Shown here: piece by piece, positions 17,085 to 26,613 of the stretch | How positions within the stretch are numbered: position 1 is the stretch's first letter | How the letters are laid out: the number at the start of each line of letters is the position of its first letter | From: Flavimaribacter sp039888615 | GTDB taxonomy: Bacteria; Pseudomonadota; Alphaproteobacteria; Rhizobiales; Rhizobiaceae | Assembly: GCA_039888615.1 (NCBI GenBank) | Contig: JBDQQS010000006.1 | Strand: one strand, 5' to 3' | DNA: 64,000 bases | The notes under the pieces: model-generated | What the model was told of the DNA's origin: nothing | Database searches by the model: none | Seen by the model: only the letters and a program-made list of their open reading frames with translations | Position numbers and translations under genes: made by a program

Positions 17085-18035
17085 ATGCCTTTGAGCGAAA
17101 AAGCACGTCAGGATCGTCAAATAAACGAGAATGCCGTTGACTGGGTCCTGCGCATGGAGGGCGGACCGCTGACGGCGTCGGAACGACGCGAACTGGACGT
17201 CTGGCTGCAGACAAATGCAGCCCATATCAAGGCTTTCAACAAAGCACAAAGGTTGTTTAGCGAATCCGGCCACGCGCTGGCGAGCGATCCCGATCAAGCC
17301 AAGCGGATAATCGCAGGAAAGGGGACCGGACGAACATCGCGCATGCTCCTGCCGATTATACTGGTTATCGGCGGATTCTATCTCGCTGACGGTCCACTAT
17401 GGCTTCGGGCGGATTACATTTCGGACAGTCGCGAGATGCCGGTCCTCGAACTCGCCGACGGCTCCACAGTACAGCTGAACTCGGAAAGCGCGCTTGCGGA
17501 GAACCAGGAAGATTCATCGCGTGAAGTGTCGCTTCTCAAGGGAGAAGCCTATTTCGAGGTGGCGCGTGACCCGGGAAGACCCTTCGTTGTCGAGGCCGGA
17601 GACACAAGAATTGAAGTTTTGGGGACCGCATTCAACGTCAACCTCATCGGCGATCTGACCGAGGTAACGGTAACGGAGAGCACGGTTCGCGTTCTCTGTC
17701 CCGATATGGACGAAGAGTTTGTTCTTGATCCGGGCATGCGCGTTGTCTGCGGCGGCGGAAGAACCTTTAGCCCGATCAAAACAGTATCGCCGGAACTTGC
17801 TGCGCCATGGCGCACTGGCCGCCTCGTTTTTGATGGACAACCCCTGTTCCGCGTGATCGAAGAAATATTCCGCCACATTCCCGGCGACGCCTACCTATTT
17901 GCAGGCAGCAGGCGCACCCGGCGTATATCCGGTTCATTTGACCTGACGGACCCTGAAAAGGCGCTCGACAGCTTTGCAAAGGTGTTCGACCTTGAAGTCG
18001 TCCGCGCCGGCGGAGTGCTCACGATAATTTATTAA
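17085..18035 (+). CDS. FecR-family anti-sigma/signal transducer
   Basis: The 316 residues hold a cytoplasmic DUF4880-type segment (about 10-60: AVDWVLRMEGGPLTASERRELDVWL). One membrane helix follows at about 86-105 (MLLPIILVIGGFYLADG), then the periplasmic FecR domain (LADGSTVQLNSESAL, LLKGEAYFEVARDP) and a C-terminal STN-like region (LFRVIEEIFRHIPGDAYLF). It would pass the signal from the outer-membrane receptor to the ECF sigma factor encoded 55 bp upstream. Confidence 0.9.
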   Translation: MPLSEKARQDRQINENAVDWVLRMEGGPLTASERRELDVWLQTNAAHIKAFNKAQRLFSESGHALASDPDQAKRIIAGKGTGRTSRMLLPIILVIGGFYLADGPLWLRADYISDSREMPVLELADGSTVQLNSESALAENQEDSSREVSLLKGEAYFEVARDPGRPFVVEAGDTRIEVLGTAFNVNLIGDLTEVTVTESTVRVLCPDMDEEFVLDPGMRVVCGGGRTFSPIKTVSPELAAPWRTGRLVFDGQPLFRVIEEIFRHIPGDAYLFAGSRRTRRISGSFDLTDPEKALDSFAKVFDLEVVRAGGVLTIIY

Positions 18036-18145
18036 ACTTTTTTACTTGATGCACAGCCTCAACATTCGTTTCCGTTCGTTTAACCATAGAGGGATCCAGT
18101 CCTTCCTCAGGATCCGCCGGCAAACTTTTGGGGACATGAACGGGT

Positions 18146-20590
18146 ATGAGTTTAGAAAAAAGAGTATTTCCGGGACGAGGCGAATCGGTCGCCAGGGCCT
18201 TGGCGTTGTCGCTTGCGGCGGCGGGAGCGGCAACTGCGCTGACCAGCACAATGGCCGTGCCGACCGCGATGGCGCAGGAACAGGTCTATACGGTGAATAT
18301 CCCGGAAGGTCCGCTTTCCGCGGCGTTGAACCGGCTGGCTGACCAGACGGGTTTGCAGATCGGTTATGACAGCGCGGTCGTCAGCGGTCTGACCACGACG
18401 GGACTGAATGGCAGCTACACCGCCGGGGAAGCGCTCGATCTGCTGTTGTCGGGATCCAACATCGAGGCCAGTTACAGCGACGCCAGCACCGTTACCCTTA
18501 CCGAACTTCCGCCGTTGTCGACAGACGGGTTGGTGATTTCGGCCGAAGGCGCCACCGTTCTCGATACAATCACTGTGGTGGGCGAAAAGCTGCCGCGCGA
18601 TCTGTTCAACACCTATACGAGCGTCGGCGTCGTCACCGGGACGGAAATCGAGGACTACGATATCGTTACGATCGACCAGGCTCTCAACCGGACCGCCAAC
18701 GTTCTGGCTCTGCCTACCAGCACCGGCAACAACAGCATCTCCATTCGCGGTCTCAACGCCGAAGGCGTGACGCAGCCCAGCGCCCGCACGGCTCCGGTTA
18801 TCTCGATGATCGTCGACGGCGCATCATTGGGCGTTGAAGCTCTGCGTCGCGGAAGCCGCGGCGTCTGGGATGTCGATCAGATCGAGGTGCTGCGCGGTCC
18901 GCAGTCAACCTTGCAAGGCAGGAACGCTCTTGCCGGCGCGGTCGTCGTCGAGACCAAGGACCCGACCTTCGAGGAAGAATTCATCTTTGACGGGGAAGTC
19001 GGCACAAACGACTACTACAACGGCGCCTTCGTGGTGTCCGGTCCGATTATTCCCGATAATCTCGCTATTCGCATCGCCGGACAAGCCTGGCGCGAAACGG
19101 CCGATATCCGCTATGTGGATCCAGCGATCTCGGAGCTCGGGAAAGACGAGTTCGAGCAAATTCGAGGCAAGATTCTCTTCACGCCTGAAGACTTGCCAGG
19201 GTTCAGCGCGCTGTTCACCATCAGCCACACGCACGACAAGCCAGCCTGGAACGCGGTGAGCGGTCCTGACTACTTCGCCCGCATTTATGACGACGCCTCC
19301 GGCTCAGGCGCCGAGTTTCGCGACACGACGGTAACCAATTACATCGCGGATCTGAGCTACGAGATTACGCCGAACTGGACTATTCAGTCGATTTCCGCCT
19401 ATTCGAATACCGATGTCATTATCGAGTCTCCGGAAGGCTCGATTTTCGACCGCTACGACACGCGCGACATTGGCGATTTCTCTCAGGACATCACGCTGAC
19501 ATTCGAGTCGCCGGATTCTCCGTTCTCTGGCGTGTTCGGCCTGTTCTACGGTGATTTCAGAACCGACATCGACTCCGATTTCACAACGTCCTATTTCGCT
19601 CCTTACATCCCGGTTGTCGACGTGCAGCAACTGGTTTCCGAAAATCGCACGGAATCCATCGCCGCCTATGCCGATTTGCGATACGAGTTCACGGACCGAT
19701 GGACGCTGATGGCGGGCGGACGGTTGCTCCAGGACAAGATATCGGTTGACATCGTCGGCACCGCGCTCGATTTCGAGCAAACCCTGATCAACGGCTATCC
19801 CGTCTATGGATCGCTGGATGAAAACGGATCCACGACCAACACGGAATTCCTGCCGAAGATCGGCCTTGCATTCGATATTGCCGACAACCAGACGATCAGT
19901 CTGTTTGCGGCCAAAGGATACAGGGCAGGCTTTACCGAAGTGCCCGCCGGTTCGACGGAGGTCAATGAAGTCGAACCGGAATACCTTTGGGACTACGAAG
20001 TCGGTTATCGGTCTCTGTGGCTCAACGATACGCTCCAGTTCAACGCCAACGCCTTTTATTACGATTACACGAACCAGCAACTTCTGATTTTCAATCCGGA
20101 TTTCCCCGGTCAGACGATCACCGAAAACGTCGGCAAGTCGCATGCATACGGCGCCGAGTTCGAAGTTCGTTATATGCCGACCACCGGCCTCGAGCTTTTT
20201 ACGACTCTCGGCCTGCTGAAGACGGAATTCGATGAAGCAGAGACTTCGGACGGCGATTTCGCCGGCAACGAATTCCCGGAAGCCCCTGCGTTCACAGCGA
20301 CGATTGGCGGCGTCTACCGGCACCAGTCCGGATTTTATGCATCGGCCTCCGTCTCCTATACCGATGGTTATTACAGCTCTGGCGATCTGGCGAATACGCG
20401 TAGCCGATATATGGACGCTTTCACCCTTGTCGACGCCTCCATTGGTTATGAAGCGGAATATGCGAGTTTCTCGCTCTTTGCCCGCAATCTTTTCGACGAG
20501 CAGTATCTGACCAGCATTAACGATACCGGGAGCTCGGCGTCGATCGGCGAGGGAAGGACAATCGGGCTGAAGGCGAATGTACGCTTCTAG
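18146..20590 (+). CDS. TonB-dependent siderophore receptor with STN signalling domain
   Basis: The 814-residue protein has a signal region, then an STN domain (about 48-120, VNIPEGPLSAALNRLADQTG), a TonB box near 139-147 (LDTITVVGE), a plug domain (about 155-275, with IEVLRGPQSTLQGRNALAGAVVV) and a 22-strand-type barrel ending in Phe814. The STN domain and the sigma/FecR genes mark it as a signal-transducing iron receptor. The ferric ligand cannot be named. The downstream ABC genes carry the ligand across the inner membrane. Confidence 0.93.
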   Translation: MSLEKRVFPGRGESVARALALSLAAAGAATALTSTMAVPTAMAQEQVYTVNIPEGPLSAALNRLADQTGLQIGYDSAVVSGLTTTGLNGSYTAGEALDLLLSGSNIEASYSDASTVTLTELPPLSTDGLVISAEGATVLDTITVVGEKLPRDLFNTYTSVGVVTGTEIEDYDIVTIDQALNRTANVLALPTSTGNNSISIRGLNAEGVTQPSARTAPVISMIVDGASLGVEALRRGSRGVWDVDQIEVLRGPQSTLQGRNALAGAVVVETKDPTFEEEFIFDGEVGTNDYYNGAFVVSGPIIPDNLAIRIAGQAWRETADIRYVDPAISELGKDEFEQIRGKILFTPEDLPGFSALFTISHTHDKPAWNAVSGPDYFARIYDDASGSGAEFRDTTVTNYIADLSYEITPNWTIQSISAYSNTDVIIESPEGSIFDRYDTRDIGDFSQDITLTFESPDSPFSGVFGLFYGDFRTDIDSDFTTSYFAPYIPVVDVQQLVSENRTESIAAYADLRYEFTDRWTLMAGGRLLQDKISVDIVGTALDFEQTLINGYPVYGSLDENGSTTNTEFLPKIGLAFDIADNQTISLFAAKGYRAGFTEVPAGSTEVNEVEPEYLWDYEVGYRSLWLNDTLQFNANAFYYDYTNQQLLIFNPDFPGQTITENVGKSHAYGAEFEVRYMPTTGLELFTTLGLLKTEFDEAETSDGDFAGNEFPEAPAFTATIGGVYRHQSGFYASASVSYTDGYYSSGDLANTRSRYMDAFTLVDASIGYEAEYASFSLFARNLFDEQYLTSINDTGSSASIGEGRTIGLKANVRF

Positions 20591-20614
20591 GCGAACGGGT
20601 ATAAAAATCGATGC

Positions 20615-20642
20615 GGCCGGACAGAAATCTTTCTGTCCGGCC
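20615..20642. terminator. perfect 13-bp hairpin between receptor and binding-protein genes
   Basis: GGCCGGACAGAAA at 20615-20627 is followed after 2 nt by its exact complement at 20630-20642. It starts 24 bp after the receptor stop and ends 3 bp before the likely ATG of the binding-protein gene. No T-run follows, so it is more likely an attenuator, mRNA-stabilising stem or translational control element than a strong terminator. It may lower transport-gene expression relative to the receptor. Confidence 0.5.
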
Positions 20643-20645
20643 GTG

Positions 20646-21584
20646 ATGTCGTTTCTCGGCAGGCACCTGACTCGTTGTGTTGCCGCTGCGGTTATGTGTC
20701 TCGCCGCTTTGCCGTCGCTTGCTGATGAAACCTGCGAAGGAAAAGTGATAAGCGGCGAAGGCGTTCTCCATGCTCCGGTCTGTGTTCCGGATAACCCGCA
20801 TCGAATCGTCGTGCTCGATCCCACTTTCACGTTGGGGATGACGATCGAACTCGGTCTGCCGGTGATCGGCGCGCCATTGTTCGGCATGAGCGATGAAAAC
20901 CTGCGTGACAAGGCGGTCGAACAGGGCGTGGAGGATCTGGGTGCTGTTACACAGCCCAACATCGAAAGAATCATTGCCCTTCAACCCGATCTTATCATCG
21001 GTAGTGGCATGCTCGATCCGGTCTACGACATGGCCTCGCGCATTGCGCCTACGGTGCTGATATCGGCAAAGTGGCGCGACTATTACAGGATAATCGGCGA
21101 CGTATTCGGCAAGAGCGCTGAAGTTACCGAGATGTTCGATGCGTTGGACACGCGGATTGCAGCCATTCGCGACAAGGCGCCGGACGTCACCGTCTCGATG
21201 GTTCGCATCACATCATGGGACTTCCAGGTCTATCTCGACGCCCCGGACGCCTATGCGCCGTTTGCGGTCTTGAGCGAGGCTGGAATAAAGCGCAGCGACT
21301 ATGAAACGTCCGTCGACGGCTCTACGCTGAAACGGCCCGACTGGGAAGATCTCGCCCAACTGAACGGCGACATACTGCTGTATATCGTTGGCGGAACGAA
21401 CGCCTCCGCGACCAACGGCAGACATGAGGAGGTGATCGAGAATCCTCTTTGGAAAATGCTGCCGGCCGTCGAGGCAGGTCGTGTCTATCGCGTAGATCCG
21501 GCGATCTGGATGGAGTTCAGCGGCGTTGGCTCGGCGAACGCCGTGCTTGACGACGTCGAGCGGTATATAATATCCCGGCCTTGA
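20646..21584 (+). CDS. iron-siderophore ABC transporter periplasmic binding protein
   Basis: From ATG 20646 the protein has 312 residues. A signal peptide (FLGRHLTRCVAAAVMCLAALPSLA) is followed by a class III FecB/FhuD-type fold (HRIVVLDPTFTLGMTIELGLPVIG, IIALQPDLIIGSG). A longer in-frame start overlaps the receptor gene and runs through the hairpin, so it is less likely. It delivers the ferric complex to the two FecCD permeases. Its stop overlaps the next start. Confidence 0.88.
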   Translation: MSFLGRHLTRCVAAAVMCLAALPSLADETCEGKVISGEGVLHAPVCVPDNPHRIVVLDPTFTLGMTIELGLPVIGAPLFGMSDENLRDKAVEQGVEDLGAVTQPNIERIIALQPDLIIGSGMLDPVYDMASRIAPTVLISAKWRDYYRIIGDVFGKSAEVTEMFDALDTRIAAIRDKAPDVTVSMVRITSWDFQVYLDAPDAYAPFAVLSEAGIKRSDYETSVDGSTLKRPDWEDLAQLNGDILLYIVGGTNASATNGRHEEVIENPLWKMLPAVEAGRVYRVDPAIWMEFSGVGSANAVLDDVERYIISRP

Positions 21585-22624
21585 TCGCCCCGAGTTTTCA
21601 ACAACATCAATGGAATCCGTGGATGGCCGCGTTCGCCCTGCGCCTTGTCGGCCTTTTGACGTTGACCCTTATGGTCATCGTCATATCGGTTTGGGCGCTT
21701 ACGATCGGTTCTTCCGACATCGGCATAGGAGGCGTCGTCGAGGCGCTTTCCGGCGCTGGTGACGAACGGCAGTTTCTTGTCGTCACAACCGTCCGATTGC
21801 CGCGGATACTTGCGGCGCTGCTGGCCGGCGCTTCACTGGCCGTGGCCGGCGCTATCATGCAGGCCGTAACCGCCAATCCTCTTGCCTCTCCCGGTCTTCT
21901 CGGCATCAACGCAGGCGCCGCTTTCGCCGTCGTTGCGTCGCTGATCCTTTTCGATCCGGCTCCGACGGCCGTCTATGTCTGGTATGCATTCGTCGGCGCC
22001 GCGTCCGCCGCCTTCATCGTCTATATGCTGGCCTCTTCAGGGGTTGGCGGAGCGACGCCGCTGAAACTGGCGCTTTCCGGTGTAATCCTGTCGGTGTTCC
22101 TCGGGTCTGTGACGTCCAGCATTCTGATTTTCGACAAGACCACCCTCGACAATGTCAGACTCTGGTCGGTCGGATCGCTGTCGGGCCGCCCGATGTCAAG
22201 CGTTGTTGCTGTGTCGCCTTATATCGGGCTTGGCATTGTCGCGGCGCTGGCGTTCAGCAGACAGGTGGCGACACTCAGCCTCGGCGCGGAAGTCGCCCGC
22301 TCCATCGGGCAGAACATCACCCAATGGCGCCTGACGTGCGGAGTGGTCGTCGTGATGCTGGCCGGCAGCGCGGTCGCCATGGCGGGGCCGATCGGCTTCG
22401 TCGGTCTGGTCGTGCCGCACATGGTTCGCCTTGCGATCGGAACGGACTATCGCTGGATTCTTCCGTTTTGCGCCGTGGCGGGAGCCCTGCTGGTGATTCT
22501 GGCGGACAATCTGCTGCGCTATGCGCTGCCGGCGCGCGACATCCCTGTCGGCGTTACGATGGCGATCATCGGCGCGCCGCTGTTTGTCTTTCTTGCGCGC
22601 TACCGGATTGGAAACGCCCGATGA
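21581..22624 (+). CDS. FecCD-family siderophore ABC permease (first)
   Basis: This 347-residue, multi-pass permease carries the family motifs RLPRILAALLAGASLAVAGAIMQAVTANPLASPGLLGIN and, near the C-terminus, GLVVPHMVRLAIG. The TTG at 21581 overlaps the binding-protein stop. ATG 21623 is an alternative that removes 14 residues. It forms the inner-membrane channel with the second permease. Confidence 0.92.
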   Translation: MIAPSFQQHQWNPWMAAFALRLVGLLTLTLMVIVISVWALTIGSSDIGIGGVVEALSGAGDERQFLVVTTVRLPRILAALLAGASLAVAGAIMQAVTANPLASPGLLGINAGAAFAVVASLILFDPAPTAVYVWYAFVGAASAAFIVYMLASSGVGGATPLKLALSGVILSVFLGSVTSSILIFDKTTLDNVRLWSVGSLSGRPMSSVVAVSPYIGLGIVAALAFSRQVATLSLGAEVARSIGQNITQWRLTCGVVVVMLAGSAVAMAGPIGFVGLVVPHMVRLAIGTDYRWILPFCAVAGALLVILADNLLRYALPARDIPVGVTMAIIGAPLFVFLARYRIGNAR

Positions 22625-23607
22625 GAAAAACGGTGCTGCTGCTGAATATCGGCATCTTCGCAGTTTTCGTCCTGTCGCTGCGCCTTGGAGATCAACCCAT
22701 CCCGTACTCGCAGATCATTGGAGTGCTTACTGGCGATCCGGACGCCGCCGTGGCCGCCCAACTTATCGTACTTGAGGTGCGCCTTCCGCGGGCAATTCTG
22801 GCGCTGCTGGTTGGAATGGCGCTGGCTGTCGCCGGCGCCATTATCCAGACCGTCATGCGCAATCCGCTCGCCGAACCGGGCCTTCTTGGCATCAACAGCG
22901 GCGGCGCTCTCGCCGCGCTCATCCTGATCGTCTATTTCAGAAATGAATCCGCGCACCTGGTTCCATGGGCGGCCTTTGCCGGCGCCTTCGTGATGGCGGC
23001 GGCGATCTACGGATTTTCCTGGCGGTCAGGCGCTTCTCCGGTGCGCATAATCCTCATTGGCATAGGTCTTGGTTCGATGGCTGGCGCCGGCGCCAGCTTC
23101 ATATCCGCATTCGGCGAAATCGCGGTCGTCCAGCAAGCCCAGGTCTGGCTGGCCGGCAGCGTCTACAATGCGGGGTGGGACAAGGTGCAGGTGCTGGCGA
23201 TCTGGCTTGTCCTGCCATTCGTGCTCACGATGGCGGCTTCGCGGGAGCTCGACCTGTTGAGCTTCAGCGAGATGTCGGCGCGCTCCCTCGGCCAGCGCGT
23301 CGAGATTGCCCGGGCGGTATTGATTCTCCTCTGCACAATGATCTCGGGAGCCGCCGTTGCGGCGGCGGGGCTTATCGGGTTCATTGGACTGATATCGCCC
23401 CATGTGGCGCGGCGCTTCGTCGGACACAGCCACCACAGAATGGTTCCCGTCGCCGCGCTGGTCGGAGGATTTCTGGTTCTGACGGCGGATTTGATCGGAC
23501 GCACTGTCATGGCGCCGGCGCAGCTTCCGGCCGGCATCGTTACAGCGATACTCGGCGCGCCGTTTTTCGCTTTTCTTCTCTGGGAGAGACGCTATGTCCG
23601 TTCGTGA
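22621..23607 (+). CDS. FecCD-family siderophore ABC permease (second)
   Basis: ATG 22621 overlaps the stop of the first permease (ATGA), giving 328 residues. A longer upstream frame is only overlap. Motifs RLPRAILALLVGMALAVAGAIIQTVMRNPLAEPGLLGIN and GFIGLISPHVARRFVG match FecCD proteins. It pairs with the preceding permease as a heterodimer. Confidence 0.92.
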   Translation: MRKTVLLLNIGIFAVFVLSLRLGDQPIPYSQIIGVLTGDPDAAVAAQLIVLEVRLPRAILALLVGMALAVAGAIIQTVMRNPLAEPGLLGINSGGALAALILIVYFRNESAHLVPWAAFAGAFVMAAAIYGFSWRSGASPVRIILIGIGLGSMAGAGASFISAFGEIAVVQQAQVWLAGSVYNAGWDKVQVLAIWLVLPFVLTMAASRELDLLSFSEMSARSLGQRVEIARAVLILLCTMISGAAVAAAGLIGFIGLISPHVARRFVGHSHHRMVPVAALVGGFLVLTADLIGRTVMAPAQLPAGIVTAILGAPFFAFLLWERRYVRS

Positions 23608-24406
23608 TTCCGAAAATGCGGTTCCGCTCACGGCCCGGAATCTGTCCGCAGGCTACGCACGCAAGAATATTCTGGAGCATCTCGATTTCGAGATACTGCA
23701 TGGTCGCTTCACGGTGCTGATCGGGCCGAATGGCTGCGGAAAATCCACCCTTCTACGCGCCCTGTGCAATCTGATGCCGGTTCGCGATGGCAGCGTGCTG
23801 CTTGACGGATGCCAGATTTCGGAATTCTCGACCAAGGAAATCGCCCGTCGCGTCGGCGTGCTCGCCCAGGGGCCTGTCGCGCCGGAAGGACTGACAGTCC
23901 AGGACCTGGCGCGTCAGGGCCGCTATCCGCATCGTTCGCTTTTCGGCCAATGGTCGGACGAAGATGAAATAGCCTGCAGGACAGCGCTCGAACTCACTGC
24001 GCTCACCGACCTGAAGGATCGCGCCATCGACAATCTGTCGGGAGGCCAGCGGCAGCGCGCATGGATCGCCATGACGCTTGCCCAGCAGACAGGCATTCTT
24101 CTGCTCGACGAGCCAACCACCTATCTCGATCTCGCTCACCAGATCGAAGTGCTGGATCTGGTCCAGCGTCTGGTGCGCGAACAGCAGACGACCGTTGTCG
24201 CGGTGCTTCACGACATCAACCAGGCTGCGCGCTACGCCGACCACATCGTCGCGATGAAGGACGGCCGGATCGCCGTGCAGGGATCGCCGGAAGAGGTGAT
24301 CAACAAGGAAACGATCGAGGCGGTGTTCGGAGTGCGCGTGGCGATCGTCACTTGTCCTGTCGACGGCGCGCCGCTGGCGATCCCGCTCACCGGACGGCAG
24401 AAGTAG
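23594..24406 (+). CDS. iron-siderophore ABC transporter ATP-binding protein
   Basis: This 270-residue FecE/FhuC-type ATPase has Walker A GPNGCGKST at about 45-53, signature LSGGQRQRAW, Walker B ILLLDEPTTYLDL and the switch His in VLHDINQAARYAD. It overlaps the second permease by 14 bp and closes the siderophore operon. It converges with the sterol-desaturase gene, which ends 5 bp away. Confidence 0.95.
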   Translation: MSVRDSENAVPLTARNLSAGYARKNILEHLDFEILHGRFTVLIGPNGCGKSTLLRALCNLMPVRDGSVLLDGCQISEFSTKEIARRVGVLAQGPVAPEGLTVQDLARQGRYPHRSLFGQWSDEDEIACRTALELTALTDLKDRAIDNLSGGQRQRAWIAMTLAQQTGILLLDEPTTYLDLAHQIEVLDLVQRLVREQQTTVVAVLHDINQAARYADHIVAMKDGRIAVQGSPEEVINKETIEAVFGVRVAIVTCPVDGAPLAIPLTGRQK

Positions 24407-24411
24407 CGGAC

Positions 24412-25257
24412 CTATTCGCGCCCTTTCCTTTTGCGATTGATCGCATAGCCGCTTGCCGGGCCGCGCAGCGGCTGGATCAGCATGCGGTCGAGCCAGAGAT
24501 CCCGTCGCGTGCGAAACTGTTCGATGCCGATGGTCATGCCCCGATGGCCGTCGCGCGGCTGCGCCTTGTAGGTGCCAAGGAGCCGATCCCACCAGGGAAG
24601 ATTGAAGCCGAAATTCGAATTGGTCTCGCTCGGATGGATCGAATGATGCACGCGGTGCATGTCCGGCGTGACGACGAAGAGCCGCAGGACGCGATCAATC
24701 CCTTTCGGGATGCGAATATTTGAATGGTTGAACATCGCTGTGGCGTTCAGCAGCACCTCGAAAACGAGCACGGCGACCGCCGGCGGTCCCAGAGCTGCGA
24801 CGACCATCAGCTTGACGCCCATGGACAGCAGGATTTCGACCGGGTGAAATCGCAGGCCCGTGGTCACGTCGATTTCTAGATCGGCGTGATGCATGCGATG
24901 TAGGCGCCAAAGCGTCGGCACGGCGTGAAACATGACATGCTGGAGATAGATTGCGAGGTCGAGAGCGAGCACTGAAAGGACAAACGCCGCCCATCCCGGA
25001 ATGTCCATGATGTTGAAGAGGCCCCAGCCTTTGTCCTGAGCAACCAGCGCCAGACCAACAGAGATGATCGGAAAGGTCACCCGAACAAGCAAGGTGTCGA
25101 TGACGACCACTCCGAGATTGTTGCTCCAGCGCAGAAGTCTCGGGATCTCGCGCCTTCGACGCGGGGCGGCGGCTTCCCACAGGGCCATGACGATCAGGAC
25201 ACCCACAAAGAACGCCGCGCGGATGGCGGCCTCGTTCGTCAGCAGGGCGTCGGTCAT
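24412..25257 (-). CDS. sterol desaturase / fatty acid hydroxylase family protein
   Basis: The 281-residue membrane protein carries the eight-histidine di-iron pattern of the family: YLQHVMFH near residue 90, LHRMHH near 118-123, and MHRVHHSIHPSETNSNFGFNLPWWDRLLGTY near 200-230. Several hydrophobic helices precede these. It probably hydroxylates or desaturates a lipid. The true substrate cannot be told. It stands alone. Confidence 0.88.
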   Translation of the reverse strand: MTDALLTNEAAIRAAFFVGVLIVMALWEAAAPRRRREIPRLLRWSNNLGVVVIDTLLVRVTFPIISVGLALVAQDKGWGLFNIMDIPGWAAFVLSVLALDLAIYLQHVMFHAVPTLWRLHRMHHADLEIDVTTGLRFHPVEILLSMGVKLMVVAALGPPAVAVLVFEVLLNATAMFNHSNIRIPKGIDRVLRLFVVTPDMHRVHHSIHPSETNSNFGFNLPWWDRLLGTYKAQPRDGHRGMTIGIEQFRTRRDLWLDRMLIQPLRGPASGYAINRKRKGRE

Positions 25258-25355
25258 GTCAATACTCGCGTAAGCTTCGATTACCCTTATTATAGGGGAT
25301 CGGTGCGAAATATGCTTGCGACATCATGCCCTTGCCAGCCTGAGGGCCGGACCCG

Positions 25356-25967
25356 TCAGTTGACCGTCTTCATGCCCACCCGGTCGCGTACGCGCTTGAA
25401 ACGGGAAGCGAGGAAGAACATCACCGCGGCAATGACGAAGGCGGCGATCGCAATCACCCACCCGATGGCAACCAGCCCCGTCCCGGGCCAGAAAATCAGC
25501 ACGAGACCGGCAAGGACGGCGACAATGCCAGCGTTACGGGCGCCGTCGCGCGACGGATCGGTTTGCGGGCTCTGCCACCAGGCGACGAGATAGACCAGTC
25601 CGCGAACCAGGGCCCATAAGCCTATGACGATGAAGACGAAGCGCGCGGACGTGGTTGGCAGGATCAGCAGCAGCACACCCAGAAGCGCGGACACCACTCC
25701 GGATACGGTTTCGGCCTGGCTTCCGACTTTCTTGCGAAATCCGAACAGAGCGACGGCGCCGTCGATGATCAGGAAAATGCCAGCGATACGCAGGAGGATC
25801 GAGATGCTTTCGGTTGGCCAGAACAGGGCGATGACGCCGAGGACTGCGGCGAGCACCCCACGCATCAGGAAGGTCCACCACAGTTCGCCCATGGTATTGC
25901 CGATGACCTCGCGGCTGTTGTCGACGAACTCGCCTCGTCTGCCGCCGCCGGAAACCGGATCTGTCAT
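25356..25967 (-). CDS. HdeD-like DUF308 membrane protein
   Basis: The 203-residue protein has about six short hydrophobic helices in three pairs, typical of HdeD/DUF308, a family linked to acid resistance in enterobacteria. AAGGAGCAAGCG precedes its ATG. The DUF502 gene lies 73 bp upstream in the same direction. Its role here is unknown. Confidence 0.83.
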   Translation of the reverse strand: MTDPVSGGGRRGEFVDNSREVIGNTMGELWWTFLMRGVLAAVLGVIALFWPTESISILLRIAGIFLIIDGAVALFGFRKKVGSQAETVSGVVSALLGVLLLILPTTSARFVFIVIGLWALVRGLVYLVAWWQSPQTDPSRDGARNAGIVAVLAGLVLIFWPGTGLVAIGWVIAIAAFVIAAVMFFLASRFKRVRDRVGMKTVN

Positions 25968-26040
25968 CGCTTGCTCCTTGCCTGTCTGTCTTCAATTGCT
26001 CTGGCCCTGCGCAGGATATCCGAATTTGAGTATCCGCGCA

Positions 26041-26613
26041 TCAGGTGGACAACAACTTGCCTGTCCCTTTGCCGAGTTGTTTGAATGCGATCATCGTGTC
26101 CTTTGTCCCAGCCGGCAATAGTGTAACACGGTCTTCCGTCACGATGGAAACGGCTCCGGCCCAGGGATCGGGCGCGCCGGGAATATAGACGACGACCTTG
26201 TCGTCCTTGCGTTCGATCTCGAGGCCGATCTGCCATTGGTCGTCGAAACGGACGAGCAGCGTGGGAAGGCTGCCTTCGCCTTCGAAGCGCAGCGGCGTGG
26301 TCAGCTTGATTTTTGCGACGTCGTAGACCGGGACTTTGGACAGAAACATTCTCTCGACCAGGGAAGCTGTCCGAGAGGCGACCGGGGTCATGGCGATCAA
26401 TCCAGCAAGAAAGCAAATCAAGAGCAGTACGATGATCGACAATAGGTCGTTGACGGCGATGCCGAAGACACGTTCGAAGGGCAGGCTCGCGATGATGGGG
26501 CCGGCCACTTTGGTAATGATGCGATGGGCATGCTGGAAGATGACGATAAGCAACACGCCGGGAATGAGAAACAGAACGCCGCCGAGGATGGTTGTCTTGA
26601 TGAATCGGAGCAT
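26041..26613 (-). CDS. DUF502 family membrane protein
   Basis: I start it at ATG 26613 (190 residues), because residues before MLRFIKTTILGGVLFLIPGV look non-coding and the family begins this way. Two membrane helices (about 4-28 and 50-75) and a C-terminal soluble part (SKVPVYDVAKIKLTTPL, then VYIPGAPDPWAGAVSIV) match DUF502. The function is unknown. The C-terminus is shortened relative to longer family members. Confidence 0.83.
   Translation of the reverse strand: MLRFIKTTILGGVLFLIPGVLLIVIFQHAHRIITKVAGPIIASLPFERVFGIAVNDLLSIIVLLLICFLAGLIAMTPVASRTASLVERMFLSKVPVYDVAKIKLTTPLRFEGEGSLPTLLVRFDDQWQIGLEIERKDDKVVVYIPGAPDPWAGAVSIVTEDRVTLLPAGTKDTMIAFKQLGKGTGKLLST

Noticed and set aside
18047..18061. 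Second TGA-N9-TCA match before the receptor gene
   Set aside because: The interior is GC-rich and not symmetrical, so a chance match is likely. Only the box at 16368 is kept.
19304..20974. 556-codon minus-strand frame opposite the TonB-dependent receptor
   Set aside because: It crosses two real genes and the hairpin and has no domain pattern.
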